Origin: Oxytricha trifallax
Taxonomy: Eukaryota; Ciliophora; Spirotrichea; Sporadotrichida; Oxytrichidae
Reading direction: 5' to 3'
DNA: 64,000 nucleotides
NCBI GenBank assembly: GCA_000711775.1
Contig: ARYC01000216.1
Coordinates: forward strand, 124,001 to 188,000
The position numbers and the translations under genes were made by a program. A model generated the notes under the pieces. That model saw nothing but the letters and a program-made list of their open reading frames with translations, was not told where the DNA came from and searched no databases. Each line of letters begins with the position of its first letter. The stretch's first letter is position 1. Shown one piece after another: positions 24,356 through 35,199 of the stretch.

Positions 24356-24584
24356 TTTCTTTGAAAATCAAAGAGATTCAAACAATTTGACAAGACATTA
24401 GGTTTGGAATCCAAATTAGATTACAATTTAAAAATAAGAATAATTCTCAACTTTTTCTCAATATTATTCTCTTACTAGAATGAAAGGCGTACTTATCAGT
24501 TGATTAACATAAAGAAAATGATAATATATATTTTCTAAACTATATTTTACTTCATATCTTAAAACAATCGATCATATTTTTTCC

Positions 24585-25882
24585 TCATATTAATTTCATG
24601 TTCATCATGCTTTGTTAAACCATAGCAACTAGAAGTCCAAAACTTTACATGACATAAGTTGGTTTACATCCTGGGTTCTTCTCAATCCATTTTAATTGAT
24701 TTATATATATATATATATATAATTAATAAATATCCAAGAAGGAATTTCATCCAAACTTTCTACAACTCCAGTTAAAGTAAGGCATTTATCAATTCCTGCA
24801 TTCGTTCCAAGCAAGATATCTGTGTCTGGTCTGTCTCCAATCATGATCATTCTATAGTGCAAAGTGTGAATATCTTTAAGTAAAATAAGTGTCTACAATT
24901 TAGATAATTAATCCATAAAGAGCAAAAGTATATTTTTTAAAATATGCTGAGATAATTTACTTACTTTGACTTATCACAAATTTGATTCTCCTTCATAATG
25001 AGTTCAATGACATAAGGATTGGGTTTGCCAATTATTTCTGGCTTAAAGCTCTCTCTGCTTTTATCTGCTTGGTCCAAAGTGTAAAGAATGCTATTTACCA
25101 TAGCCCCAGCGCCAGGCATTTTCCTGCCATTAACATTATCATAGGCATCACCATTAGTTGCGATAAACTTGGCACCGTGAGTTTAAATGTACATACTGGC
25201 AATCGCTAACTTTGAGTAAGTAAATTTAGTATCGAGACCCACTACTACTGCTGAGACTTCTCTATCAAGGGAATAGTTTTCAAAGTCCTTGATATTCATG
25301 ACTTTCTTCTCAACATCTTAATTGCTTTCAAATATAGGCATGTCTTCTCCTCCCTCTGATTCTATGCCTTAAAATTCAAGTTCTTTCCTGATACTGTTCA
25401 TGCCAACTACCCTACATTTTTTCACTTCTGGGTATTTTTCCTTAATATAGTTAGCTGTTGTGTATGCACTTATAATAAACACATAAATATTATAATTTAC
25501 TTCCATAGATTTGTTCTGCTGTGCAACTCTAATAACCAATGCGATGGAACGTCTCCAAGTATTATTGTCTGGTTTTCCCACTTGAATTTGTTATGAAAAA
25601 GATCTTTTTGCCTAAAAAGTGTAAGTAGTTGAGGACCAAGGCCGATTAATCTATGACTTTGGATCCTGACCAGATCACTCCATCGCAATCCAACAGGAAA
25701 TAATCGTATTTCTCGACTAGGGTCATTACTGAAGTCAAGGGAATGCCTAGTTGCTGAAATGGATTTGAGATTTTAGAAGCAACATTGGCATCAGACAGTG
25801 GTACATCAGCTGAGTATGAAGCCAAAGCAGCATCATCAGAAACAATATCAACGATAGTAGTAAATTTGTTATTATTCTCCAT
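24585..25882 (-). CDS. HAD phosphatase, PGP/4-nitrophenylphosphatase family, 383 aa
   Basis: Phosphoglycolate phosphatase-like member of the HAD superfamily. Motif I YFLLDCDGVIW supplies the nucleophile and acid aspartates, motif II is FFITNSSGK, motif III is the Lys of IGKPNPY, and motif IV is MIGDRPDTDILLG. The C2-type cap lies between motifs II and III. ATG is at 25882 and TGA at 24585. One GT-AG intron (24893-24960) and two IESs are inferred: 25472-25502 (pointer AAGT in gene sense), which restores YGSAYTTANYIK, and 24690-24736 (pointer TGGAT), which restores EIPSWIEKNPG. Exactly 384 codons remain. The gene sits convergent with the HDAC 3' end, between the two HDAC loci. It probably clears 2-phosphoglycolate or related damaged metabolites. 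Confidence 0.88.
24690..24736. other. IES with (TA)n core, pointer TGGAT (gene sense)
   Basis: ATCCA at 24685-24689 and 24732-24736. The 47-bp interior is mostly a TA dinucleotide run. Confidence 0.75.
25472..25502. other. 31-bp IES, pointer AAGT (gene sense)
   Basis: ACTT at 25468-25471 and 25499-25502. Read as a GT-AG intron it would break the frame; read as an IES it restores the family sequence. Confidence 0.7.
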
Positions 25883-26270
25883 AACTAAAAGTTTAATGTT
25901 TAAAGTTTTAAATTAATTTATGTTAGTGGAAGGAAATTTATAAATTTTACTTTTAATAATGGTTTATTAAGTTAAATTTTAATTATCAAATAATAATAAA
26001 TTTGAAAATTATTTATTAAAATTGAATTGTATAAACAATCCTTAGATTAATTTTAAAAATTATTTTAGTTCAATTCATTAAGCATTATGTTTTAAATTTT
26101 GACATTAAAATTATAATTTTTATTGTAATTTTTCTCTTTTTAACCGTACTATTTTATAGATCGTATAGAATTTGTTTTTAATATTTCAAAATAAATTATA
26201 TTTGTATATTAATAAATAACTTAGCATAATAGTCATATCTTTAACAATTTTTAATTAAAAGTGAGTATAT
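25883..26270. other. AT-rich spacer, no gene seen
   Basis: Intergenic, AT-rich; presumably holds regulatory and chromosome-end signals of the two minus-strand genes, none recognisable. Confidence 0.5.
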
Positions 26271-28439
26271 TCATTTCTTCCTGTTGAAGAATCTTTTCAA
26301 GTCATCTGCCTCGATGTTTTGATTGCTGTTTTCATCTTCTACTTGGTACTACTCCTCATCATCACCATCTTCTTCATCGTCTTCTTCGTCACTGTCATTA
26401 TTCATTCCATATATATCTTCTCTTTCATCATCTTCATCAGGATTGTTTTAAGCATTCACATCATCATCCTCAGCTTACCCAAGCATATTATCGATTTCAT
26501 TATCATTTAACCCCAATTTCCTTAGAGCTGCTCTGTCTGATGCTTTAGTATCTTCGTCTTCGTATCCTTCTCCTTCACCGAATCTCTTTTCATTATCCTC
26601 TCCAATCCTCTTATTCAATAAATAAGATAGGGTTTTGTGAAATGACTACTGATTAAGTTTAGAATAATATGTATTAGCCATGTATTCTTTCATAAGCATC
26701 ATCTTGACTTTCTTATTAGTACTCATCGGTTTACGTCCCAGTGGCTGTCTGCTAACTTCCTTGTCTTGCAATTGTCTCAATCTGTTTCTTACAAGAGTAA
26801 GTGTGGGCTCCTCATCATATTAAGACTTCTACTTCTACTATTTAATTGGACTTTCCTCTTCTTCTCCTTCTACTTTGAATTTTTCCACACCTATAATAGC
26901 ATCTTGCAGCCTCATTAGTTGCTTTATTGAGAAATGTTTCAGGTTTTTGTTGATAAATTCATCTACATGTACCAAGAAGTGAGTTTATTTCGTGTTCTTG
27001 TTTACTGTCAGAAGCCATAGGATGAGTTTTGAGGATTTGTTTAAACCCAGCTGTTTTGTGTAATCCTCTTCATCATATCCCATTTCTACTATATACTTCG
27101 ACAACTCTTCGAAATATTCATAAATAATATGAAAAGCAAATAATTATTTTCTTTATTTAACATATAAATAGTCAGGTTAGAACATTCTAATGTTAAAACA
27201 AGATTTTATGATTTCATACATCTCCCCCAGGATTAAATTCTTAGTTTCTAAAAAGAATTAAGTGTCCCTGATTAAATGCTCCCATAAGGCTTCATTTGAT
27301 ATTCTCTTTTTTGACATAACCATAAATAATACCAGGCACTGCTCTTTTTAAAGGGGATTACGCTTCTTTTTCAATTCATTTAGTAATAAAGTCTCCAGTT
27401 TATTCCATAATTCACTGTTTTTAGAGTCTAATTAATGAAAGCCAAGCATTATCTCAATTACTCCATCCAAGTTCGAGCCTTTCAAGAGCTTGGGATTTGT
27501 CAAAATAATGTGAGATTGCACCTTTTTAGCAAAGATTTCAAGATTTCTCTCATCCTCTTCAAAGAGTACAGCAGTGTTTATCGCATAACCAATATCGATA
27601 AGTTTCAGTTTATTGAGATTTTATTGAGTTCTTAGAAGTGCATATTGGATGGTAGACTTATCTACAGGGTATCTATGAATGTATAGATGTATCAAACTTA
27701 GATCTTCAGGATCAATTTTTTCTTTTTTGAGGGCGTATTTGAGTACTTAGTCAACATCTTTATAAAGTCTTAGGAATTTCTTATTAAGTGCATCTGGTTC
27801 TTCAACAAGTGCCATTGCAATAGTTCTGACTAATAAGAACATATCTTCTGGATCATCTTGTAGCTCTAACACTAAATCTCTAAGAAAATATATGCATGAT
27901 AACAATTATGAATCTGCAAAAGTTTTATCTTCGCTCATGTCTGCTTCTGCCAAAGCCATATTCATCATCAAATGCTAATATTCCAAATCTCTATCTTGAT
28001 TTTTTAATTCATCTTCCTCCTCATCTTAAATTGAAAATGACTCTTATTACTATGATCCTTCTAAATTTTTACCATCTTGAATTACTTAATCTTTAGTTTA
28101 TTGAAACTTTGATAGTCTGAGTCTTTTCCTCTCAGCCATACTATCATCATCGTTATCCTAAATGTCTTGGGCACTTCTTGAACTACTATATTATTGAGTT
28201 TATTTCTATTAAAACTTTCCACCAGACTTTTTATTAGAATACACTTCGAAAAAAGTGGCTTCATCATCATCAATTCGCATTTTGATCTACTATTTCGCTG
28301 CATAACTTCCATCTTTGCTTTAACTTAAATCAATAGTTCTATTATTACTATCTTGGGATTGTGTGTTATTTTCCCCTCTATAGTTAACTTTGGTGTTTCT
28401 AGCGAAATACTATCTCTAAAATTGTAGCAAATTGTTCAT
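26271..28439 (-). CDS. 704-aa protein of unknown function, helical with acidic C-terminus
   Basis: No family recognised. The frame is continuous from ATG 28439 to TGA 26271 once a 54-bp IES is removed. It contains a basic N-terminus (MNNLLQFQRQYFARNTK) that could be a mitochondrial presequence, a Gln/Ser-rich stretch and a Lys/Arg cluster. A long helical region with Leu-rich repeats follows (for example DPEDMFLLVRTIAMALVEE and LKLIDIGYAINTAVL), loosely like mitochondrial helical-repeat RNA-binding proteins. The tail is strongly acidic with Asp/Glu runs near residues 640-690. An upstream in-frame extension with no ATG exists to ~28600, so the true start could lie in another MDS. The gene lies between the two parts of the scrambled HDAC. 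Confidence 0.75.
27117..27170. other. 54-bp IES, pointer TATTT (gene sense)
   Basis: AAATA at 27112-27116 and 27166-27170. The interior is AT-rich, a multiple of three and without TGA, so it is invisible to frame analysis. Removal joins MFQPDY to FEELSKYI. Confidence 0.55.
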
Positions 28440-28823
28440 GTTATTACTATGGAGTTGTTTAAATGCTATGGTTTTATCAACATACTCTAGATATTTTAAA
28501 ATTGAGTATAAAGTTGAGTAGGGGATTTTGTTTGAGGATTAACGAGCAGAGTACCGACCCAATTCTTAAGTAGCTTTTAAGCTTAAAGTGACTTCATTTT
28601 ATTTTGAATAGATATAGTATAATATAATAGGGTTAAAGTATAATAATTTAATATGAGGCTTAAAATGTAAAGTATTTCTTACATTCCAATGTAAATTTTT
28701 TCAATCAAGCTTTAACTATCATGAAATATTATCGTGAATCATGTAATATTACTAAAATGAATATCTTTTAGAGCTTTAAATTTTTAAAAATTCAGCTATA
28801 ATCATAACATTATTTTAAAAAAT

Positions 28824-29644
28824 ATGGATTCCTAGCAATTCAAAGATCTCATGCAGAAAGTAGAGCTTGATGCTCAGTTGGAGGCTTTAGAGGACCGCAT
28901 AGCCCACATGAATATCGATAGCACCGTAAATACAGAACTTACTGTTGAGATGACAAGTGCTACTTAAATGACTATGGTTACATAAAGCAATGAAGTCACG
29001 ATTTAGACTTAAATGGTAAGTAAGGTTTATAAGCAAATCCAATTCAGAAGATAAGTTTATAAATTTTGTACTATATCAATTATAAAATTTGAAATATTTA
29101 TCAAGGCTTGATAGGGCATCGAGGAGGAAACTAAACAGTCTGTATCTGCTGCAAGCAAGAAAAAGAAAAAGAAAACCACTAAAGCAAGTACTGTAAGCAC
29201 CGATGGACCAGCAAGTAATTTAAGATCTCGCATTAAAGATTTTCAAAATTCCAAACAGATATAAATGGGTAAGTCTTAGATTAGTAGTATTTTGTTATGT
29301 ATTTTCTTGTCAAAACTTTACTTTAGATTTCTTATTTTAAATATGTTTTATCAATGCCGATAATTATAATAACTTACATTATAGTTAAGCCCAAAGTTGG
29401 TGTAGTATTTGATGAGGAAATGCTCCTGCATAAAAATCACAGAGAGCACCACCCAGAGAGACCTGAGAGAGCAATGGCAATTTACCTTAATCTTTTAAAC
29501 AAAGGGTAAAATTTATAATATTTATAATAATTTTTGTTTAGAATATATATAGAATTGAGGCCATTAGAAGTTGAGCCAGCAGAGGATAAATATTTGGAGT
29601 TGGTTCATCCTCATTCGCATATTTAAAAGATCAAAAATATAATA
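28824..29644 (+). CDS. Class II histone deacetylase, 5' segment (MDS1), out of order
   Basis: First 190 codons of HDAC. ATG is at 28824 with MDSQQFKDLMQKVELDAQLE, a Thr/Gln-rich stretch and a poly-Lys cluster (KKKKKKTTKAS) that could be a nuclear signal. The start of the deacetylase domain follows: VGVVFDEEMLLHKNHREHH and PERPERAMAIYLNLL. Introns are 29016-29114, 29269-29384 and 29506-29541. Coding homology stops exactly at the 24-bp pointer 29621-29644, where IQKIKNII continues as YDPKYKDKETLL at 14514. It lies ~4.5 kb downstream of the 3' end of its own gene. Joining all parts gives 602 residues with no leftover base. Confidence 0.9.
29621..29644 (+). repeat. 24-bp pointer, HDAC MDS1 side
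   Basis: Second copy of the 14490-14513 sequence, same orientation, in matching codon phase. It is the longest pointer seen in the window. Confidence 0.85.
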
Positions 29645-30122
29645 AAATTCTATATTACCAGAGGGAATAAATTTAAATTATAGTAAAGATAAAAATATAT
29701 AATATAAGTTATTTAGTCACCGTTGATTAATATTAATGTGATAATAAATAATTCATAATTATTTTATAGCTACAATAAAAATTTTAATATTTAAAAGTTG
29801 AAAACTATTTAAATTATAATGAACAAAACTAAATATGAATTAGTTTACTTTAAATATATTTATGAATTTAAAATAAAAAAGTTTTTATATGGAGTTGAAT
29901 ATTTTAAAAGCAAGATACAAATAAACATGACAAGAGTTGAAACTATAATTTTATTTATATTTTATAATATAAATAGAATTTTAATACAGTATACACTTAT
30001 TGAGAAATTTAATCCAAATCATAATCCATAATTGAAAATGAGAGATTGCTTAATTAAAAATAAGTTTAAATTAGGTTCTTGTGAATAATAATAATATAAT
30101 ATTTTTAATTTTATTCTGATCT
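29645..30122. other. AT-rich spacer, no gene seen
   Basis: Very AT-rich. The open frame near 29819-30031 has the composition of random AT DNA and is not supported. Confidence 0.5.
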
Positions 30123-32180
30123 ATGGAGAAATATACTTTTAAACCAACAACTTACACATAAGATACTTATTCACAAATGTAAAACTTTAATGATTCCATA
30201 GAGAATAGACATAATATAGACTTTACAAATTAACCTGTATATGATCAATAAAGAATAGATGATAAGAAAAACAATAAAGATTATAAGAAAACTATTAATC
30301 AAATTGCCAATAAACTATTCAGTATAAGTACAACAAATTTTCTACAAGAAATTATAAATAATTATTAAATATATTAATAATGAGAGTTTTTAAAACAAAT
30401 AGATTTAAATTTAATTATAAAATATATTAAATATTATTGTTATAAAGAAGAATAGATAGATTAAGGCATCCTCAAACAAATGGAAATGGAAGAATTATTT
30501 GAAATTAATGATCATAAATAAGAGGAGGAAAAATAATCACAGCAACGACTACTTTATGTGGATGGTTTAAATTTTATAAGAAATTTCTTCCTGAATATGA
30601 ATTTCTGGGATTTGGATAGTGCTAATGAAAATATCAAGCGATTTCAATAAATTAAAAGATATTATTTTTATATTATTTATTGAGGCTGCTAATAACACAG
30701 GATATGAAGTTGAAGTATAATATAATCAATAATTATTTAGCATGTTTTATCTACCATTTTAATATTTTGCTATAATAATTATATTCATAGACGCCGGAAT
30801 ATAATCAGAAGAACTTTTGAAAAGGTGGATAGAGAGGAGAGAAGATATAGTAAAAACATGCGTCATGGATTGCCCAACTTGCATTACTGCTTTTGTTGGA
30901 GAAATGTTTAGAAATCTCAATATCAAAATTCATTACACAGTAGTTGATAAGAGTGATAAAATTATTTTTGAGGGGGGTGGGGTGGCTTACTTATAAATAT
31001 ATAAGCTCAATATTTTACTCTTAGTCATAATATTTTCAATATTTCCTAAATATATTTTTAATTGAAAAAATATTGTTAAATTTTTTAAATACATAATTCG
31101 TTTTACGAAGTTCTTGAATCAATGCACAGACTGAATTAAATAATATTTTGTTAAAAAGTAAGTTATGATAAATCAAGTATAAAAGAAAAAAAAATTAAAA
31201 ACTAAGAATTTAAAGTAAGATCACATATCCCCTAACTATTATGCATATAGTTGTTTTTCAAATTCTAAAATTAAATTAAATTTATTTAGAGAATTTTTCA
31301 ACTTTACTCTTGCATGTTTTGCCAATCAATATAGTTAATATATTATGAGTAATTAAAAATCACTATGGAGCAGACATTTTAAGTGCCAGCACTGATTTCG
31401 TGAGATACAGAGGTTTAAAGTATAAAATTTACAGATAGTTTGAAATAGATAAAACAACAAACAAATTGATTTTAACTGAGAGGAAGCCATTTAAACATAA
31501 ACAACATCCTAAGTTCATATTGAAAAAGTTGCCTACCACTCTCCAATAGTACCCATTACTTAAGGAAGTATTTGAGGAGAAGAAGTAAAAGAATTCTATT
31601 GCTATAAATTAATTATCAATTTAAGTACTATAGAGGATCTCCAACTAATTTGACAAAATATACTGGAAATTTGCATGGCCTCTTAAAACCTTTGAGACAA
31701 GTTTTCTATAGAATCATGAACGTTAATTTTGAAGTTTATGAGATTTACCCATATTGGGATCTTCGAAATGATTAACCCGCTTGGGTTAAAGAATTCGTTA
31801 AACCTGCAGATGAGAATCTACTCAATCAATTTAGCCCTCTGTTCAAAAACATTATAATATATTTTTATGCATAAGTTTAAAACATCACCTTCATAATAGA
31901 CTACTTTATTAATGATTTAGTTAGACCAAGAGTTATTGGTAAAGAAGATGATTTGTCTTGGAACAATCATCTTTTTGGCTTTTGTGCTTTGATATCAGAA
32001 TTAGTAGCTGAAGTGAATGGGACGAACATAATTCCATACATGAAATAATGTGAATAATACTTGCTGAAAAAAGATATTATAAAGAGTTATGGATTTGTTG
32101 AGAAATCTAAGAACCTTCATAATTTATAGTAGTAAGTTATTTATTGCAATTAACTTAGCTTATAAGAAATTTATAAATGA
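30123..32180 (+). CDS. PIN-like (FEN1/asteroid-type) protein, copy A1
   Basis: First member of the tandem array. Coding pieces lie at about 30123-30355, 30448-30652, 30684-30720, 30790-30966, 31298-31330, 31362-31590, 31630-31855 and 31880-32180. Motifs in order: YVDGLNFIRNFFL with the first acidic residue, IFIDAGIQSEEL, GEMFRNLNIKIHYTVVDK, HYGADILSASTDFVRYRG, YRGSPTNLTKYTGNL, PLRQVFYRIM and WNNHLFGFCALISELVAEV. Layout and spacing match FEN1-like PIN domains of the asteroid/FAM120 kind (V-D near the start; D-x-D near GADIL). In A1 the first Asp of the D-x-D is Ser (S-T-D), so nuclease activity is doubtful. Function in the cell is unknown. Confidence 0.75.
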
Positions 32181-32431
32181 ATTAATACCCTATAAATAAT
32201 ATATAAGTAGAAATAAGAAAATTGTAGTTTTAAGTTGATTTATAAAAGAAAATTATTTGAGTTTAAGATTCTTAAAAAATTAAAGCTGTAATTTTAATTT
32301 TCTAATACAATTTGCTAATCTATAAAAGCTAATATTTAATTTAAATATTAAAATAAAAACTCATAAAATGTATGAATAGATATCTTTTAGAGATTTCATA
32401 AATTGATAATCAATTTAATAAATTAATAGAA

Positions 32432-34966
32432 ATGGATAGTACATAATCTAAACCACTATTTAACACCTAATTTGTGGGAAATCTAATAGAAAGCTCAATA
32501 ATTGCAAATCAGACGAATTTACAAGAAACTTCTTCTTAAATCATTAAAATTGATAAAACTCACTCTTATGATAGTCAAAATCATGAAGATGCATCAATTA
32601 TAGCTAAACAAATTGTCGATAAAATCATTAAGCAAATTAGTGCAACATATTCTCCTAAAGAATAATTATTTATATTATTTCACTCATATGAACTAATTCA
32701 TCAATTATGATATAATATATAATAATTTATGAATTAAAGAAGACCACAAATATTCTTAATCAAGAGAAGATTTGAAAGAATAGAAAAATAAATAATTAAT
32801 TTTTGTTGATGGGTTAAACATAGTTGGAGACTTCTTCCCAAGGTAAAATTGTGATTTCTGGTTGTATGATCTACTTAAAAATTATATAAATATACATAAA
32901 TTTTATTTACATTGTTAATATTTTATTAAATCAGTGTGTTGAAAAGTTTAAGAAGTTTGCAAAACATATTTTACTAAAAATTATATTCAATCTTTTATTA
33001 TAGTTTGCAAAAGCTGCGAGAAAATCGTAGTACGAACTTGAGTTTTTCATAGATTATTTGCACTCCACAGAGGAAACTAATTAGAAATGGGTTCAGCGAA
33101 GAGAAGATGATGTCAGAAACATGAAACTCAACATGACACCAGACATTCATACTATTCTAGGTTAACTATGTGATCAAGAAGGCATTAAAGTTCATTACTC
33201 TTAATTTTAATGTATTTATTCGAAGTGATTATTTTAAAATTCTTTTTACTCAGACGTAGACTAAACTTATAATTATTAATGTATTTTATATAAAAGACTG
33301 CGATGACACCATCGCTACATATGCTTAGCACTTTGGAGCAGATATTTTATCAAGAGACAGGGATTTTCTGAGATATAGAAATGCAAACTATAAAATCTTT
33401 GATGGGTACTAAATCGTAGAGGGAAAACTCTGCTTGATTTAAAGAAGTACCAAAAATTAAAAATACAAGCCAATTTAATTAAGTTAAAATATTTGATATT
33501 TTCTTCATACATATTTTTAGTAATTGTTGAGCCTCGAGACTTGCTCTAAATTTATTGTATTACATTAAATTAAAATGCTGAAAGAGCTACCTTAAATTCA
33601 TATAATTATTACAAATTATTTATCTAATGATACAAGAAAGGTTATTTATTCTAAAAATTAGAAACTTGTCAATTATAATGATCAGTCTAAGTTTATCATT
33701 CTTAATATAATATTTTACTCTCTACTATAGAGGGAGCTAGGATACAAATCATTATGCAGAAGTTGAAAACTAGCAGATTCAATTTATTCCCTTAATAATA
33801 CGGAATATTAATTTTATAGGATTTTATTGGTAATTTTATAGTTTTCATTTAGTGAGTACCATCGTTCTGATGGTTAAATACCCAAAAATGAATTAACTTA
33901 TAATTTTAAAACAAGTAGATAAATTCTATCATCTATTAATAAGTTAACTGTGCAAAATAATGAAAATGCAAACAACGATGATACTTATTATTAAATATTT
34001 ATATAGTAAAAACTGTAAAATACTGAAAAAAATTATGGAAATAAATGATTCTTTTTCACTCACTATTGGTAATTGTAAATATCTAAACTCTCCCTCTATA
34101 ATGACTTCTAAGCGCCATCTCTTAGCGTCATATTGTCTTTTTTTTAATTTCGAATAAACTATACAAAAAAATAATAAAGATATTGCTATTTCCGACTACC
34201 TTAAACTCATAGTTATACACCTTTCAAAGAAAAAGTTTAGAGATTAAAGATCAGCTATAGAAATGCTTCAACTCCCTTGAATAGATTATTTGGGAATCTG
34301 AATGACAACACTTTGAATTATAGATCTCATTAAAAAGAATTTTTAATTATATTTTATAAAATTCATTACTATCATAAACTTGGCATTAATTTTCCAGTTT
34401 AAGAGATGTATCCATATTGGTCAAAAGAAAAGCAAGACGTCCTCTGGACTGACCACTTCAACATTCCATAATATGGTGGAAAAGAGAATATTATAATTTA
34501 TAAATTTTAACTATGTTAATTAGATTGATTAGCTTTTCGAAGATCCCTTGACCCATGCTCATCATTATTTTTAATTTAATTAATTCTAGGAATTATAAAT
34601 TCTAAACTTTCACTTCAATTTTAATTTATTCAATATATAACTTACATAACAAAATTTAAACCTAATAAAGTAAGTTTAAGAGAATGGAACAACCACATAT
34701 TCTGCTAACTCTATAACTACTTTGAACCTCATTACTTATTCTTCAATAAAAATGTGCTTGAAATGTATGATCAAATCAAGCCATTTGTTTATTAATAAGC
34801 AAAATAAAAGAAATAAGCAGTTCAAAACTAATAATAGAAAGATTCTTAAAATATTAAAAATAATGATTCAGATCTTAATAAAAATTATATTCATTATTCC
34901 AAGAAGTACTATTAAATTATGAATGAATTTAGAAATATTAATTGTTTTTGGATTAGATTTAAGTGA
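32432..34966 (+). CDS. PIN-like protein, copy B1, with private 609-bp IES
   Basis: Type B member. It starts MDSTQSKPLFNTQFVG and shows FVDGLNIVGDFFPRQNCDFW, EFFIDYLHSTEE, IHTILGQLCDQEGIKVHYS and DDTIATYAQHFGADIL with the active-site type SRDRDFLRY. The C-terminal half continues MLKELPQTHSYTPFKEK, ASTPLNRLFGNLND, HYYHKLGINFPVQEMYPYW and SLREWNNHIFCQLYNYFEP, ending TGA 34964-34966. Short IESs split it where B2 and B3 are split; in addition 33597-34205 (pointer CTACCTTAAA) is unique to B1. Unlike A1 and A4 it keeps both aspartates of D-x-D, so it could be an active metal-dependent nuclease. Confidence 0.75.
33597..34205. other. Copy-specific IES in B1, 10-bp pointer CTACCTTAAA
   Basis: CTACCTTAAA at 33587-33596 and 34196-34205 in equal phase; removing 609 bp gives KELPQTHSYTPF. 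B2 (ELPKTHSHTPF) and B3 (ELPETYSHTPF) are uninterrupted at this point. The interior includes an open Asn/Gln-containing frame near 33844-34020 of unknown meaning. Confidence 0.75.
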
Positions 34967-35199
34967 ATATGACAACATTTAAAACAATTCACTTAATTAT
35001 AAACCCTGTAAAATATTAAACCTTAATTAATTCAATAATAAATTCTTATCAAAATAAAATTAAAATTTTTTTCACATTTAACTCTTAATAATAATCTAAA
35101 ATTATTGACGTTTATCAAGAAGAAAATAAGCAAATATTTTAAAAGAATCAGAAAAAATAAAATTCAAAGAATTAATACATAGCCAGAAGTAATCATAAA

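Noticed and set aside
24700..24722. TA microsatellite as an independent repeat locus
   Set aside because: It is the core of a 47-bp IES in the HAD phosphatase gene.
25469..25500. Short GT...AG intron in the HAD gene
   Set aside because: Splicing there leaves the wrong phase; treating it as an IES with pointer AAGT restores the conserved sequence.
29819..30031. Plus-strand open frame of 70 codons
   Set aside because: Composition is that of random AT-rich DNA (Ile, Tyr, Lys, Phe), with no homologous piece in the array and no pointer context.
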